A stretch of 64,000 nucleotides of DNA, taken from assembly GCA_024637255.1 (NCBI GenBank), contig JAGXFO010000011.1:62001-126000 (forward strand), given 5' to 3'. Source of the DNA: Sulfurovum sp. (GTDB lineage: Bacteria > Campylobacterota > Campylobacteria > Campylobacterales > Sulfurovaceae). Positions within the stretch are counted from its first letter, which is position 1; every line of letters begins with the position of its first letter. The translations under genes and the position numbers were made by a program. Positions 53,871 to 62,385 of this stretch are shown here, piece by piece. The notes below the pieces were generated by a model. It was not told the DNA's origin, did not search any database, and worked only from the letters and a program-made list of their open reading frames with translations.

Positions 53871-54692
53871 GTGGATACGAAAACGCTCTTACGTAATTAT
53901 TACCTTTTTTTAAGAGATTTTCTCAAAGACCTTTTTGATGACAAGCTAGGGCATTATGCCTCTAGCTTGAGTTGGAGTACGCTTTTTTCTATCATCCCTC
54001 TTTTGGTCATTATGCTTTCTGTCTTTACTTCTCTGCCTACATTCAGTACCGTATATACCGAGATAGAAAAACTTATTTTTTCAAACTTGATGCCCACAGA
54101 TTCACAAGTAGTCATGGAATATATCAATACTTTTGTGGCCAGTGCAGATAAATTAGGTGTCATCGGCATCGTCTATGTGCTCTTTGCTGCCTTTATGTTT
54201 TTTAAAAACTATGACTATATCGTCAATGACATATTTAATACGCCTTCGCGTACTCTATGGGAGGCTACAAAAACGTATTTCTTACTCATACTTATCATTC
54301 CTGTGATGATGGGAAGTTCTTTTTATCTTTCCTCTTTTACCCAAGCTTATCTGGATAAAACGAGTATCACAAGCATGGTACACCTTTACGCGTTCTTGCC
54401 TTATTTTATCGTTTGGATGGTCTTTTATGTCGCGTATCAATTTTCTGCCAATATATACATAAAGATAAGTGCCGCCCTTACAAGTTCATTTATCGCTTCG
54501 CTCATCTGGTATCTGTCTAAAAGTGCTTTTGTTTTTTATGTCGTACATAACAAAACTTATGAGAGCATCTATGGAAGCATCAGTACTGTACTCTTTTTCT
54601 TTTTATGGATATATATCTCCTGGGCTGTCTTTCTTCATGGCTTAAAATTCTGCGATCTGCTCAACAGAGATGTAAAGATAGACCATATATAG
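53871..54692 (+). CDS. YihY/BrkB-family inner membrane protein
   Basis: 273 residues with about six membrane helices and the family region GHYASSLSWSTLFSIIPLLV near residue 25. Once annotated as RNase BN, the family is of unknown function. GTG start 12 bases after GlcD with AGAGG before it. It overlaps the convergent comEC by 51 bases. Confidence 0.88.
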   Translation: MDTKTLLRNYYLFLRDFLKDLFDDKLGHYASSLSWSTLFSIIPLLVIMLSVFTSLPTFSTVYTEIEKLIFSNLMPTDSQVVMEYINTFVASADKLGVIGIVYVLFAAFMFFKNYDYIVNDIFNTPSRTLWEATKTYFLLILIIPVMMGSSFYLSSFTQAYLDKTSITSMVHLYAFLPYFIVWMVFYVAYQFSANIYIKISAALTSSFIASLIWYLSKSAFVFYVVHNKTYESIYGSISTVLFFFLWIYISWAVFLHGLKFCDLLNRDVKIDHI

Positions 54693-55928
54693 CGTTGCTG
54701 TGCTGCAGAGTACATAAAATATTTTTCTACCCCAAATAGCCAGCAAAGAGAGTCCAATATATGCCACCATCACCCATGTGGGCAACAAATGTTCTGTACT
54801 TTGTGAAGGTAAAGCAAATAACCACAACAAAACATCATCAAACACAGCACCCAACCCCAATAAATGAAACAGCATTACTAATGGATAAAAGGGAATAAAC
54901 AGCAAAGATAGCAAGGGAGACAAAAGCTGATAGTTACTTGTCACACCAAATATAGCATGCACAACAGGAAGCATCAGAACAAAAATACCCAAAGGGATAA
55001 AAATCAGTGAAATGACCCATGTCTTAACCCCCTTGCTGTACTGCAGCAGCAGAAAGATATAAAATACCCCTGCAACAGAAAGCCAGAAACTCAAAGAGAC
55101 CAGCAATGAGGGTAGAAGCACTAAAAGCATCAATACTATTGTTGTTAAAAACATAAAACTAAGCAGTTGCATACCAAGCAATATGACTACCCAGCCGACA
55201 AGAACCATCGCATACGAACGCACTAAAGAAGGAGGGAAATCAACAAACCACAAGTAGGCACCCAAAAACAGTATGGCCACCAAACCTACATCTAAAAGTG
55301 CATGACGGTAAGGGAAAAAGTGCTGTTGCAAAGGTCTGTAGAGTAACAAAAGCAAACTATACACCAACCCCCATAATATCCCCAAATGAAACCCGCTCAA
55401 GGCCACAAGATGACTGACGCCCAGCATACTTATTTTCTCTCTTAAGCCTTTATCCAGAGGAGTGGCAAATAAAATAGCATTATAGAATGTTTGCAGAGAT
55501 ACATTTTGGTGTTGAGAAGCTACTTTTTCCAATAACACATCTTTGTAGCCCTTTGGAAGAAGTTCTTGGTTTTTAATGCGACTTTTTACATAAAAAGTAC
55601 CCAGATAGTCCGTAAATGCTATGTTCTTGTTTGGAAATAATTGCAAACGTACACGCTTGTGACCAAAAGCCTCTTTGCTGTTGCTCGTCGTATAAAAAGT
55701 AAAACCGTCATCACTGTGAAGTTTAAGTACCTGATAACGCTTGTCTCCCTTGGACTTTTCATAGGCGTTAAGTACGTTTGCATACGTATAGTAAAAAGGT
55801 TTCGAGATGAACTCTTGATAAGTCTGGTATATTACAAAGAGCCGCAGAAATATAAGCAGGACAAAGATAATGCTAAACCAGACAAACATTTTTTGCTCAG
55901 TAAAAAGTTTTGGTTTTTCTAGCTGCAT
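54642..55928 (-). CDS. ComEC/Rec2-type DNA uptake channel
   Basis: 428 residues with ten or so membrane helices, the ComEC core motif LGVSHLVALSGFHLGILWG and PPSLVRSYAMV. The beta-lactamase-like C-terminal domain of longer ComEC proteins is absent, as usual in Campylobacterota. With prepilins and pilT in the window it supports natural competence. Confidence 0.9.
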   Translation of the reverse strand: MQLEKPKLFTEQKMFVWFSIIFVLLIFLRLFVIYQTYQEFISKPFYYTYANVLNAYEKSKGDKRYQVLKLHSDDGFTFYTTSNSKEAFGHKRVRLQLFPNKNIAFTDYLGTFYVKSRIKNQELLPKGYKDVLLEKVASQHQNVSLQTFYNAILFATPLDKGLREKISMLGVSHLVALSGFHLGILWGLVYSLLLLLYRPLQQHFFPYRHALLDVGLVAILFLGAYLWFVDFPPSLVRSYAMVLVGWVVILLGMQLLSFMFLTTIVLMLLVLLPSLLVSLSFWLSVAGVFYIFLLLQYSKGVKTWVISLIFIPLGIFVLMLPVVHAIFGVTSNYQLLSPLLSLLFIPFYPLVMLFHLLGLGAVFDDVLLWLFALPSQSTEHLLPTWVMVAYIGLSLLAIWGRKIFYVLCSTATLYMVYLYISVEQIAEF

Positions 55929-55941
55929 ATCTATAATAAGT

Positions 55942-57378
55942 TTAAATAGTAGGTATATCTACGTTAAAACTTGCCTCTTGCATTGGGATGTCGCCCTCTT
56001 CATATACCACTTCAAACGGTGCAGAATGCGCCTTGTCTACAAAGCGTGTAAAGTTCTTTTGAAATACAAGTTCCACTGTTCCCGTAGGACCATTTCTTTG
56101 TTTTCCTATGATGATCTCTGCATCCTCTTCAGATTTCTTTCTAAACTCAGATACGTACTCTTTGCCTTCTGCTTTGGCTTTCATCTCTTTTTCTTTTTCC
56201 ATTGCTTCGCGGTATACATCATCTCGGTACACAAAAAGGATGATATCGGCATCTTGTTCTATCGCGCCGGACTCACGCAGGTCAGAAAGCATAGGACGCT
56301 TGTTGTCTCTGCTTTCTACTCCACGGTTGAGCTGAGAGAGCGCCACTATAGGTATCTGAAGCTCTCTGGCTAATTGTTTGAGTCCTCTTGAAATTTCAGA
56401 TACTTCCTGCTGTCTTCCTTCTTTGCCTTCACCACTCATCAACTGCAAGTAGTCTATGATGGCTACTGAGATTTCAGGGTGCTGCGCTTTAAGCTTACGC
56501 AACTTAGACCGTACATGGTGGATGGTTGCATACCCCCCATCATCTACAAAAAGTTTTTTCTGTGAGAGTTCCTGTGTGGCTGCAGAAAGCTGACTCCACT
56601 GCTCATCTCTAAGATCCCCTACCCTAAGCGCCTGAAGCGGTATAGAGGTTTTAGCAGAAAGCAGTCTGAGCATAAGCTGTTCTGCCGGCATTTCAAGTGA
56701 AAAAAAAGCCACACCCTCGTTACGTTCTATGGCTTTAAGTGCCATGTTGAGCACCAGTGCCGTTTTCCCCATCGCAGGCCGTGCAGCGATGATGACCAAA
56801 TCTCCTTTACCAAATCCGGATGTTTTGTCATTGAGGTTTTTAAATCCCGTGTCTGTTCCTATCAGTTTTGAGTTTCCCATCGCTTTGAGACGCTCTATCT
56901 CTGCCATCATGGCCAAAGTAATTTCTTTGGCACCCCTAAAGTCATCTGAGGTTGAATTTTGCGTAATTTCATAGAGTTTTTTCTCTACCAGATTCATTAC
57001 TTCTTCTGCAGGAAGATCATCTTCCATGGTGACTTTTCTTATTTCTGTGGCAAGTGTAGCCAAAGCTCTTTTGCTGGACTTGGCTTTGATCTCTTTCATG
57101 TACGCAGCCGTATTGGTGATAGGATTGGCTGAAAGCAGGTCAAGCATCGCTACTTCATCAAACTTGCCCATCGAGTTCAGCTTAGAACGTAAAAACTCAT
57201 CATCAAGCGGTTTTTCCTCTACTGAGAGTGCTTCCATTGCTGTAAACACGTGTTGATGAAAAGGCAGATAAAAATCGTGTGGCTTTAGTTTAGCAGCGAT
57301 CTCCTCATAGGTTTCAGGGTCAAAGATAACCGCAGAAAGCACTGCACGTTCTATGTTTAAGTTGTACATGTGCTCCAT
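55942..57378 (-). CDS. dnaB: Replicative DNA helicase
   Basis: 478 residues: N-terminal domain (NIERAVLSAVIFDP) and RecA-like domain with Walker A AARPAMGKTA, FFSLEMPAEQL, IIDYLQLM and the arginine-finger region DLRESGAIEQDADI. No intein is seen. It starts one base after ispG ends. Confidence 0.97.
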   Translation of the reverse strand: MEHMYNLNIERAVLSAVIFDPETYEEIAAKLKPHDFYLPFHQHVFTAMEALSVEEKPLDDEFLRSKLNSMGKFDEVAMLDLLSANPITNTAAYMKEIKAKSSKRALATLATEIRKVTMEDDLPAEEVMNLVEKKLYEITQNSTSDDFRGAKEITLAMMAEIERLKAMGNSKLIGTDTGFKNLNDKTSGFGKGDLVIIAARPAMGKTALVLNMALKAIERNEGVAFFSLEMPAEQLMLRLLSAKTSIPLQALRVGDLRDEQWSQLSAATQELSQKKLFVDDGGYATIHHVRSKLRKLKAQHPEISVAIIDYLQLMSGEGKEGRQQEVSEISRGLKQLARELQIPIVALSQLNRGVESRDNKRPMLSDLRESGAIEQDADIILFVYRDDVYREAMEKEKEMKAKAEGKEYVSEFRKKSEEDAEIIIGKQRNGPTGTVELVFQKNFTRFVDKAHSAPFEVVYEEGDIPMQEASFNVDIPTI

Positions 57379-58439
57379 TATGCGTTATCCTTTGCAAACT
57401 TTTCTACTTCAGTGACAAATCTATCTACAAGTTCATTTTCAGGAAGACGTGCGACTACTTCGCCTCTAAGCATAATAAGCCCTACACCCTTACCGTATGC
57501 TATGGCCACGTCCGCATGTTTGGCTTCACCGATGGCATTGACCACACAACCCATAACAGAGACATCCATAGGGGTTTTAATGTGTGCGGTGCGTCTTTCT
57601 ACTTCGGCTACAGCAGACACCAAATCTGCCTCTATACGCCCACAGGTAGGGCAGGAGATGATATTGAGTCCCTCTCTTATACGCCCTGAGTCTTTCAGTA
57701 TGGCCTTACCCACTTTTATCTCTTCTTCAAGTTCTCCCGTGATGGAAACACGCATCGTATCACCTATCCCATCAAGCAATAGTGCCCCAAGGCCTATGGC
57801 AGATTTCACTGTCGCATGAAAAATGGTTCCAGCCTCTGTGACACCCAAGTGAAACGGGTAATCATTTTTAGGTCTGAGCATACGGTAAGCGTCTACTGTA
57901 CGGTCCACATCTGAAGCTTTCAGGGAGACTTTGATGTCTGTAAACCCTAAATCTTCAAGAAACTTGATGTTGTACTCAGCAGAAGCTACCATACCCTCTG
58001 CAGTCGCACCATACTTTTGATCAAACTCTTTTTCAAGACTTCCTGCATTTACACCGATTCTTATGGGAAGATTGCGCTCCTGACAAGCTTTCACTATCTC
58101 TCTTATCCGTGACTTTTCACCTATGTTACCCGGGTTGAGACGGATACAGTCCACCCATTTAGCCGCCTCGAGCGCAAGTTTATAGTTAAAGTGGATATCT
58201 GCAATGAGGGGCAAGGAAATCTGCTCCTTAATGGCCTTAAGGGCAAGGGCATCCCGCATCTCAGGCACAGCCACACGTACCATATCTGCACCTGCAAAGT
58301 GTAAACGGTTTATCTGCTCCACAGTGGCTGCAACATTGTGTGTGTCAGAGTACGTCATGGACTGTACAGAGATAGGAGCATCCCCGCCTACCGCCACATT
58401 ACCAACATAAATTTTTTTGGTTTTAACTCTTTCTTTCAC
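57378..58439 (-). CDS. ispG: 4-hydroxy-3-methylbut-2-enyl-diphosphate synthase
   Basis: 4Fe-4S enzyme of the MEP isoprenoid pathway. 353 residues with VQSMTYSDTHN, LIADIHFNYKLA, IRLNPGNIG and the Cys cluster ISCPTCGR plus the later VMGCVVN. Immediately upstream of dnaB. Confidence 0.97.
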   Translation of the reverse strand: MKERVKTKKIYVGNVAVGGDAPISVQSMTYSDTHNVAATVEQINRLHFAGADMVRVAVPEMRDALALKAIKEQISLPLIADIHFNYKLALEAAKWVDCIRLNPGNIGEKSRIREIVKACQERNLPIRIGVNAGSLEKEFDQKYGATAEGMVASAEYNIKFLEDLGFTDIKVSLKASDVDRTVDAYRMLRPKNDYPFHLGVTEAGTIFHATVKSAIGLGALLLDGIGDTMRVSITGELEEEIKVGKAILKDSGRIREGLNIISCPTCGRIEADLVSAVAEVERRTAHIKTPMDVSVMGCVVNAIGEAKHADVAIAYGKGVGLIMLRGEVVARLPENELVDRFVTEVEKFAKDNA

Positions 58440-58499
58440 TGTTTTCCCCTGGACACAGATATATTTTTCTTATTTTACCCAAACAACCTACAATGGATA

Positions 58500-60350
58500 T
58501 TAAGAAAATTCTACCGGGTCAAAATCTATTTCTATCTCCCTGCAATCTACACTGTGCAAGGCTTTCAGCAAAGGAACACGACTCTTGGATCTTAGCAAAA
58601 TGTTAAAACGATATTTGTCGGCTATGCGTTCCACAGGTGCTTTTCCGTGTCCGACTATCTCTACCTCTTCAAACATTTTAAGCTTTGTAACCGTATCAAG
58701 TGTGATTTTACTGGCTTTACTCTCATCTTTATGCGCTATGAGTATGCGTGCAAGTGAGGCAAAAGGCGGATAGTCAGCCATTTCCAAAAAGGCCAACTCA
58801 TCTTTAATGAACAGTTCATAGTCAGCCAAGTAGGTTTTAAAAAACCCAGGATCACCTGTTTGAACTAACACTTCTGCTTTTTGTGCACGACCGCTTCGTC
58901 CTGCTATCTGAAAAAGTAAGGACATCGCTCTTTCTCTTGCACGAAAATCTGCCAATCCTAAAATGTAATCAAGTCCCATGATAACCGAAAGCGTAATGTT
59001 CGCGTAGTCGTGCCCTTTACTCAGCATCTGCGTACCCAAAAGCAACTGACTCTCCCCTGTCTCAAAACGGCTCAATGCCTCTTTGAGCTTCTTGGCTGTA
59101 GTAATGCTGTCTCTGTCAAACTGTTCTATCTGCAAGCCTTCAACCGCTTCAGAAATGATTTCTATGGCTTCTACTGTCCCCATGCGCTCACTCTTGAGTG
59201 GTGTATGACCGCAGTGCGTACAGGTATCTACTATGACTTCTGTGAAGTTACAATAGTGACACTTAAGATGTCTGTACTTTCTATGAAGTGCCATACCCAC
59301 CGAGCAGTAAGGGCAAAGGTGTGTTTTACCACAGCTTTCGCAGTAAAGGTACTTAAAGTTTCCCCGTGTAGGCAGAAACAGCAAAGACTGATTGCCTGCT
59401 TTATAATGGCTATGAATGGCATGGAGTATGGTATGGTTTATGCTATCGCCGCTGATGAATTGATAATTCTTTGCTGTTTGTACAAAAGGTTTATCTAATT
59501 TAAGCACATCATATTTGGAGTATGAACCCATGGAAGGTGTCGCAGATGCCAACACGACCTTTGCTCCCACCTTACTACCCATCAACACAGCCACATCGCG
59601 CGCATGGTAACGCGGTCTAGTCATCGCCTTGTAAGAGTCATCATGCTCCTCATCAACAATGATGAGCCCTAAGTTGCACAAAGGCACAAAAAGCGCCGAG
59701 CGTGCCCCTGCCACAATACGGATCTTCCCTTCCTCTATGCCTTCCAAGATAGACTTTTTTTTCTTCTTTGTCAGCTTAGAGTGCCACATCGCCACAGTCT
59801 CACCAAAATAGACCTTAAGACGTTTTTCCATTTGTGGCGTGAGCGAAATTTCAGGCATGAGAAAAATGCATGTTTTGCCCTCTTGTAACATCTTGGCAAA
59901 AAGGCTTATAAATATTTCTGTTTTCCCTGAACCTGTCACTCCAAAGAGAAGGGCTTTGTCTTTCTGAAGGAGTTGTTCAAAAGCCCGTTGCTGCAAAGCA
60001 CTCAATAATGGCACCTTCCCGCTATTCACTATTAACTCTTCACAATTGCTTTCTCCTTGTTTCTTCCCAAATGGAAGAAACAAGGAGATCGCCTCCCCAA
60101 AAGAAGAAAAATAATACTCAGAGATAAACTTTGCTGTCTCCATCTGTTCTTTACTGTAACATTTGTCTGAAACAGAAATGATCTCTGCTGTTTCGAAGTC
60201 TGGCTTTTCTACCTCTTTTACAACAACGGCTTCTTTCACTGTTGTTTTAAGAGGTACAGTAACAATGAAACCGGGCAAAATCTGATATTGAGAATGATAA
60301 GTCAAGCCCGGAGCGCTTGACCTAAGAAGGAGAATTTTGTAGTAGTGCAA
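58500..60350 (-). CDS. priA: Primosomal protein N' (PriA helicase)
   Basis: Restarts stalled forks. 616 residues with Walker A GVTGSGKTE, DEEHD box IIVDEEHDDSYK, and the zinc-binding CESCGKTHLCPYCSVG / CHYCNF / CTHCGH cluster. It is short compared with the E. coli protein, as in other epsilon bacteria. Two bases downstream of the prepilin gene. Confidence 0.95.
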   Translation of the reverse strand: MHYYKILLLRSSAPGLTYHSQYQILPGFIVTVPLKTTVKEAVVVKEVEKPDFETAEIISVSDKCYSKEQMETAKFISEYYFSSFGEAISLFLPFGKKQGESNCEELIVNSGKVPLLSALQQRAFEQLLQKDKALLFGVTGSGKTEIFISLFAKMLQEGKTCIFLMPEISLTPQMEKRLKVYFGETVAMWHSKLTKKKKKSILEGIEEGKIRIVAGARSALFVPLCNLGLIIVDEEHDDSYKAMTRPRYHARDVAVLMGSKVGAKVVLASATPSMGSYSKYDVLKLDKPFVQTAKNYQFISGDSINHTILHAIHSHYKAGNQSLLFLPTRGNFKYLYCESCGKTHLCPYCSVGMALHRKYRHLKCHYCNFTEVIVDTCTHCGHTPLKSERMGTVEAIEIISEAVEGLQIEQFDRDSITTAKKLKEALSRFETGESQLLLGTQMLSKGHDYANITLSVIMGLDYILGLADFRARERAMSLLFQIAGRSGRAQKAEVLVQTGDPGFFKTYLADYELFIKDELAFLEMADYPPFASLARILIAHKDESKASKITLDTVTKLKMFEEVEIVGHGKAPVERIADKYRFNILLRSKSRVPLLKALHSVDCREIEIDFDPVEFS

Positions 60351-60352
60351 GT

Positions 60353-60814
60353 CTATTGTGTTAAAAGTTTACAATTACTATCCGCAGGAACTTTGCAGTC
60401 AAAACGATTATTTGTGATATTAAAATCAACACTACCTGAGATTGGCATCATAAATGTATAAGTGGTACCACTTACGCTCCAACAACCTTTCTGACCAGTT
60501 GTACAAGCTGGTACTGGGTATTCTAGCACATCCCTAGCTAAGCCATTAGCATCATTACTGAACTTTGTAATCGAACCTGTTCCACCATTGCTCATACTAG
60601 TAATGGGTTCAAAATCGCCTCTCAAAATACGCTTTTGTCTCTCAGTAGCCAAAGCGGATCGAACAGCTGAAATTGTTGCTTTTTCTTTTGCAATGATAGC
60701 ATCATCACGCGTGACCGCAAATTTAGGTATAGCTACGGCAGAGAGTATACCTATGACAACAATGACAAAAACCAATTCTATCATTGTAAATGCTCGTTTA
60801 TGTGTAGTATCCAT
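60353..60814 (-). CDS. Type II/IV prepilin-like protein
   Basis: 153 residues with a prepilin N-terminus KRAFTMIELVFVIVVIGIL: short charged leader, Ala at -1 where Gly is usual, Phe +1, Glu +5 and a hydrophobic helix. Two Cys near 120-130 and one pair at the end may form disulfides. ATG at 60814 has AAGGA five bases before it. Likely a minor pilin or pseudopilin; the major pilin candidate is at 61238. Confidence 0.88.
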   Translation of the reverse strand: MDTTHKRAFTMIELVFVIVVIGILSAVAIPKFAVTRDDAIIAKEKATISAVRSALATERQKRILRGDFEPITSMSNGGTGSITKFSNDANGLARDVLEYPVPACTTGQKGCWSVSGTTYTFMMPISGSVDFNITNNRFDCKVPADSNCKLLTQ

Positions 60815-60860
60815 ACTCATCCTTAAAAGATATTATTATAAATATATTAACATAATTTTA

Positions 60861-61070
60861 CTAATAATGACCACCCAAAACATATTCTTTATAAAAATAA
60901 TTTTTAGTGAGTATCTTATCAGCAATGCAGGCAGTAGGTAAAAAGAAGAAGGGGAAAGAGAAATTACACTCAATCTTGTACTAGTCCCATTCAGTTCAGT
61001 TTTGTATTCTACTGTTGCATCTGATAACTATAGCAAAAATGAGTTCTACCATAGTAAAAGCTGTTTGCAT
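60861..61070 (-). pseudogene. Decayed prepilin gene with internal deletion
   Basis: Starting at ATG 61070 the minus strand reads MQTAFTMVELIFAIVI, a clear prepilin N-terminus, then loses the frame. In another frame the end reads KNYFYKEYVLGGHY-stop, matching KNNFYKASPGYILGGH at the end of the neighbouring intact pilin. About 210 bases remain of an expected ~495. The middle has been deleted and the frame shifted. Confidence 0.75.
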
Positions 61071-61193
61071 CTATTATCCTTTAAAATTAAGAATGACATA
61101 AAAGTGTCAACTATTTTATCTCGATAATTCGATAGTAAATAATTATATGATTGAAAGTTATGCGGTAAAAATCTAGATTACTTTAGCAGGTAG

Positions 61194-61217
61194 GTTCCAC
61201 CTCAAAAGAGATGGAAC
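61194..61217. terminator. Hairpin downstream of prepilin gene
   Basis: Ten-base stem GTTCCACCTC/GAGATGGAAC with one mismatch and an AAAA loop, 20 bases beyond the stop of the prepilin gene at 61238. It probably ends or protects that mRNA. No U-tract is visible. Confidence 0.5.
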
Positions 61218-61237
61218 AAATTAGAGATGAAAAATAA

Positions 61238-61732
61238 TTAATGACCGCCTAAAATATAACCAGGTGAAGCCTTATAGAAGTTATTCTTAGCCAACTCACT
61301 AACAGAAATAGTTGCTGGAAGGTTGTCTGCAGCAGGAACACCAGCCGTAACAGTTATACCAAATGTTGGACCATTACTTATTCCTCCATTTGTTGTTGCG
61401 ACAGGAAGGAAGACAGCCACAGCACCCCCTCCACAATTATATGTAGCTGCAGTAGTACCATTCATATCAACATCAGCTATAAATCCATTCTCAGTATCGC
61501 TAGCGTCGACTCTAATATTTGTCATATTCGAAAGTGGAGCCAAGCTACCATTTCTTGTATAAAAAGCTGTGATTTCGCTTAAGAACTGTCCTGCTTCGTG
61601 CTGACAGGTTGCTGCTACAGCATCGTCCCTGTTTGCTGCCAATTTAGGTATCGCTACCGCTGCCAAAATTCCGATAATAACTATAACAAAGATCAATTCG
61701 ATCATTGTAAATCCGCGTCTCATGTTAGTCAT
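61238..61732 (-). CDS. Type IV prepilin (major pilin candidate)
   Basis: 164 residues beginning MTNMRRGFTMIELIFVIVIIGIL: cleavage after Gly, Phe +1, Glu +5. The mature domain has two Cys (CQHE and YNCGGG) that may form a disulfide, and ends KASPGYILGGH. ATG 61732 has AGGAG six bases ahead; a TATACT -10 box lies at 61786-61791. Likely a filament subunit retracted by PilT (3666). Confidence 0.9.
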   Translation of the reverse strand: MTNMRRGFTMIELIFVIVIIGILAAVAIPKLAANRDDAVAATCQHEAGQFLSEITAFYTRNGSLAPLSNMTNIRVDASDTENGFIADVDMNGTTAATYNCGGGAVAVFLPVATTNGGISNGPTFGITVTAGVPAADNLPATISVSELAKNNFYKASPGYILGGH

Positions 61733-61785
61733 GATTAACTCCTGTTAAATAATGTAGTATCAATTCAATAATTGACCTGAATGTA

Positions 61786-61791
61786 GTATAC
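61786..61791 (-). promoter_or_regulatory. Candidate -10 box for pilin gene
   Basis: TATACT on the minus strand, preceded by repeated T-tracts (TTGACTTTTTTT), the periodic T-rich promoter style of Campylobacterota. The 5' leader would be about 45 bases. Confidence 0.5.
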
Positions 61792-61860
61792 TTAAAAAAA
61801 GTCAAAAAAAAGTCAAAAATTGTGGGAATTATAAGAAATTGTAAAAAAAGTATATTTTTT

Positions 61861-62082
61861 CTACAATCCGTCGAGAGTTTCAATAAGTAATTCTATCTCT
61901 TCTTCATACGAAGTGGCCTGCTTTGCCAAACGCAAGTATGCTTTGAGAAGCTTATCGGGTTTATTGTCTTGATGTAAATTTACCCCTGCTTCCTGCAAAT
62001 CTTTATTTACAAAATCTGCAAAAGCATCTTCGAGCTTAATCTCATAACGATTCCCTGAGACGGTAAGTGCTACGTTTTTCAT
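61861..62082 (-). CDS. Small conserved hypothetical protein
   Basis: 73 residues, acidic, with a short N-terminal beta pair (KNVALTVSGNRYEIKL) followed by helices. No family recognised. It forms a two-gene unit with the coiled-coil protein ten bases upstream and lies next to uvrB. Confidence 0.68.
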   Translation of the reverse strand: MKNVALTVSGNRYEIKLEDAFADFVNKDLQEAGVNLHQDNKPDKLLKAYLRLAKQATSYEEEIELLIETLDGL

Positions 62083-62092
62083 GGCATGCCTT

Positions 62093-62311
62093 TTATGCTA
62101 AGAGTGATTCGACCTGTGTAATGATCTTTTCTATTTCTGTATCTTTCTCTTCAAGTTCACGTTTAAGTGCTGCTATTTGCGATTGCTGTTCATTTTGAGA
62201 CCCAGATACAGTCGAAAGTTCTACTTTCAGTTGTGCATTTTCACTTTTAAGTGCTTCATGGTCTACTCTCCACTGCTCTATTTTCTCTTGTAATTTTTGT
62301 AATGCCGACAT
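62093..62311 (-). CDS. Small coiled-coil protein (ZapB-like in form)
   Basis: 72 residues that are almost entirely heptad-repeat coiled coil (KLQEKIEQW ... ALKRELEEKDTEIEKII). Size and form resemble the division protein ZapB, but sequence evidence is insufficient for a name. Divergent from uvrB. Confidence 0.68.
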   Translation of the reverse strand: MSALQKLQEKIEQWRVDHEALKSENAQLKVELSTVSGSQNEQQSQIAALKRELEEKDTEIEKIITQVESLLA

Positions 62312-62385
62312 TTCTTTCTCCTAGATATTCTTTGTGTTATAATAGCGAAAATTTAAAAAGAAACAGCATAAAACAAAGGTGAATT

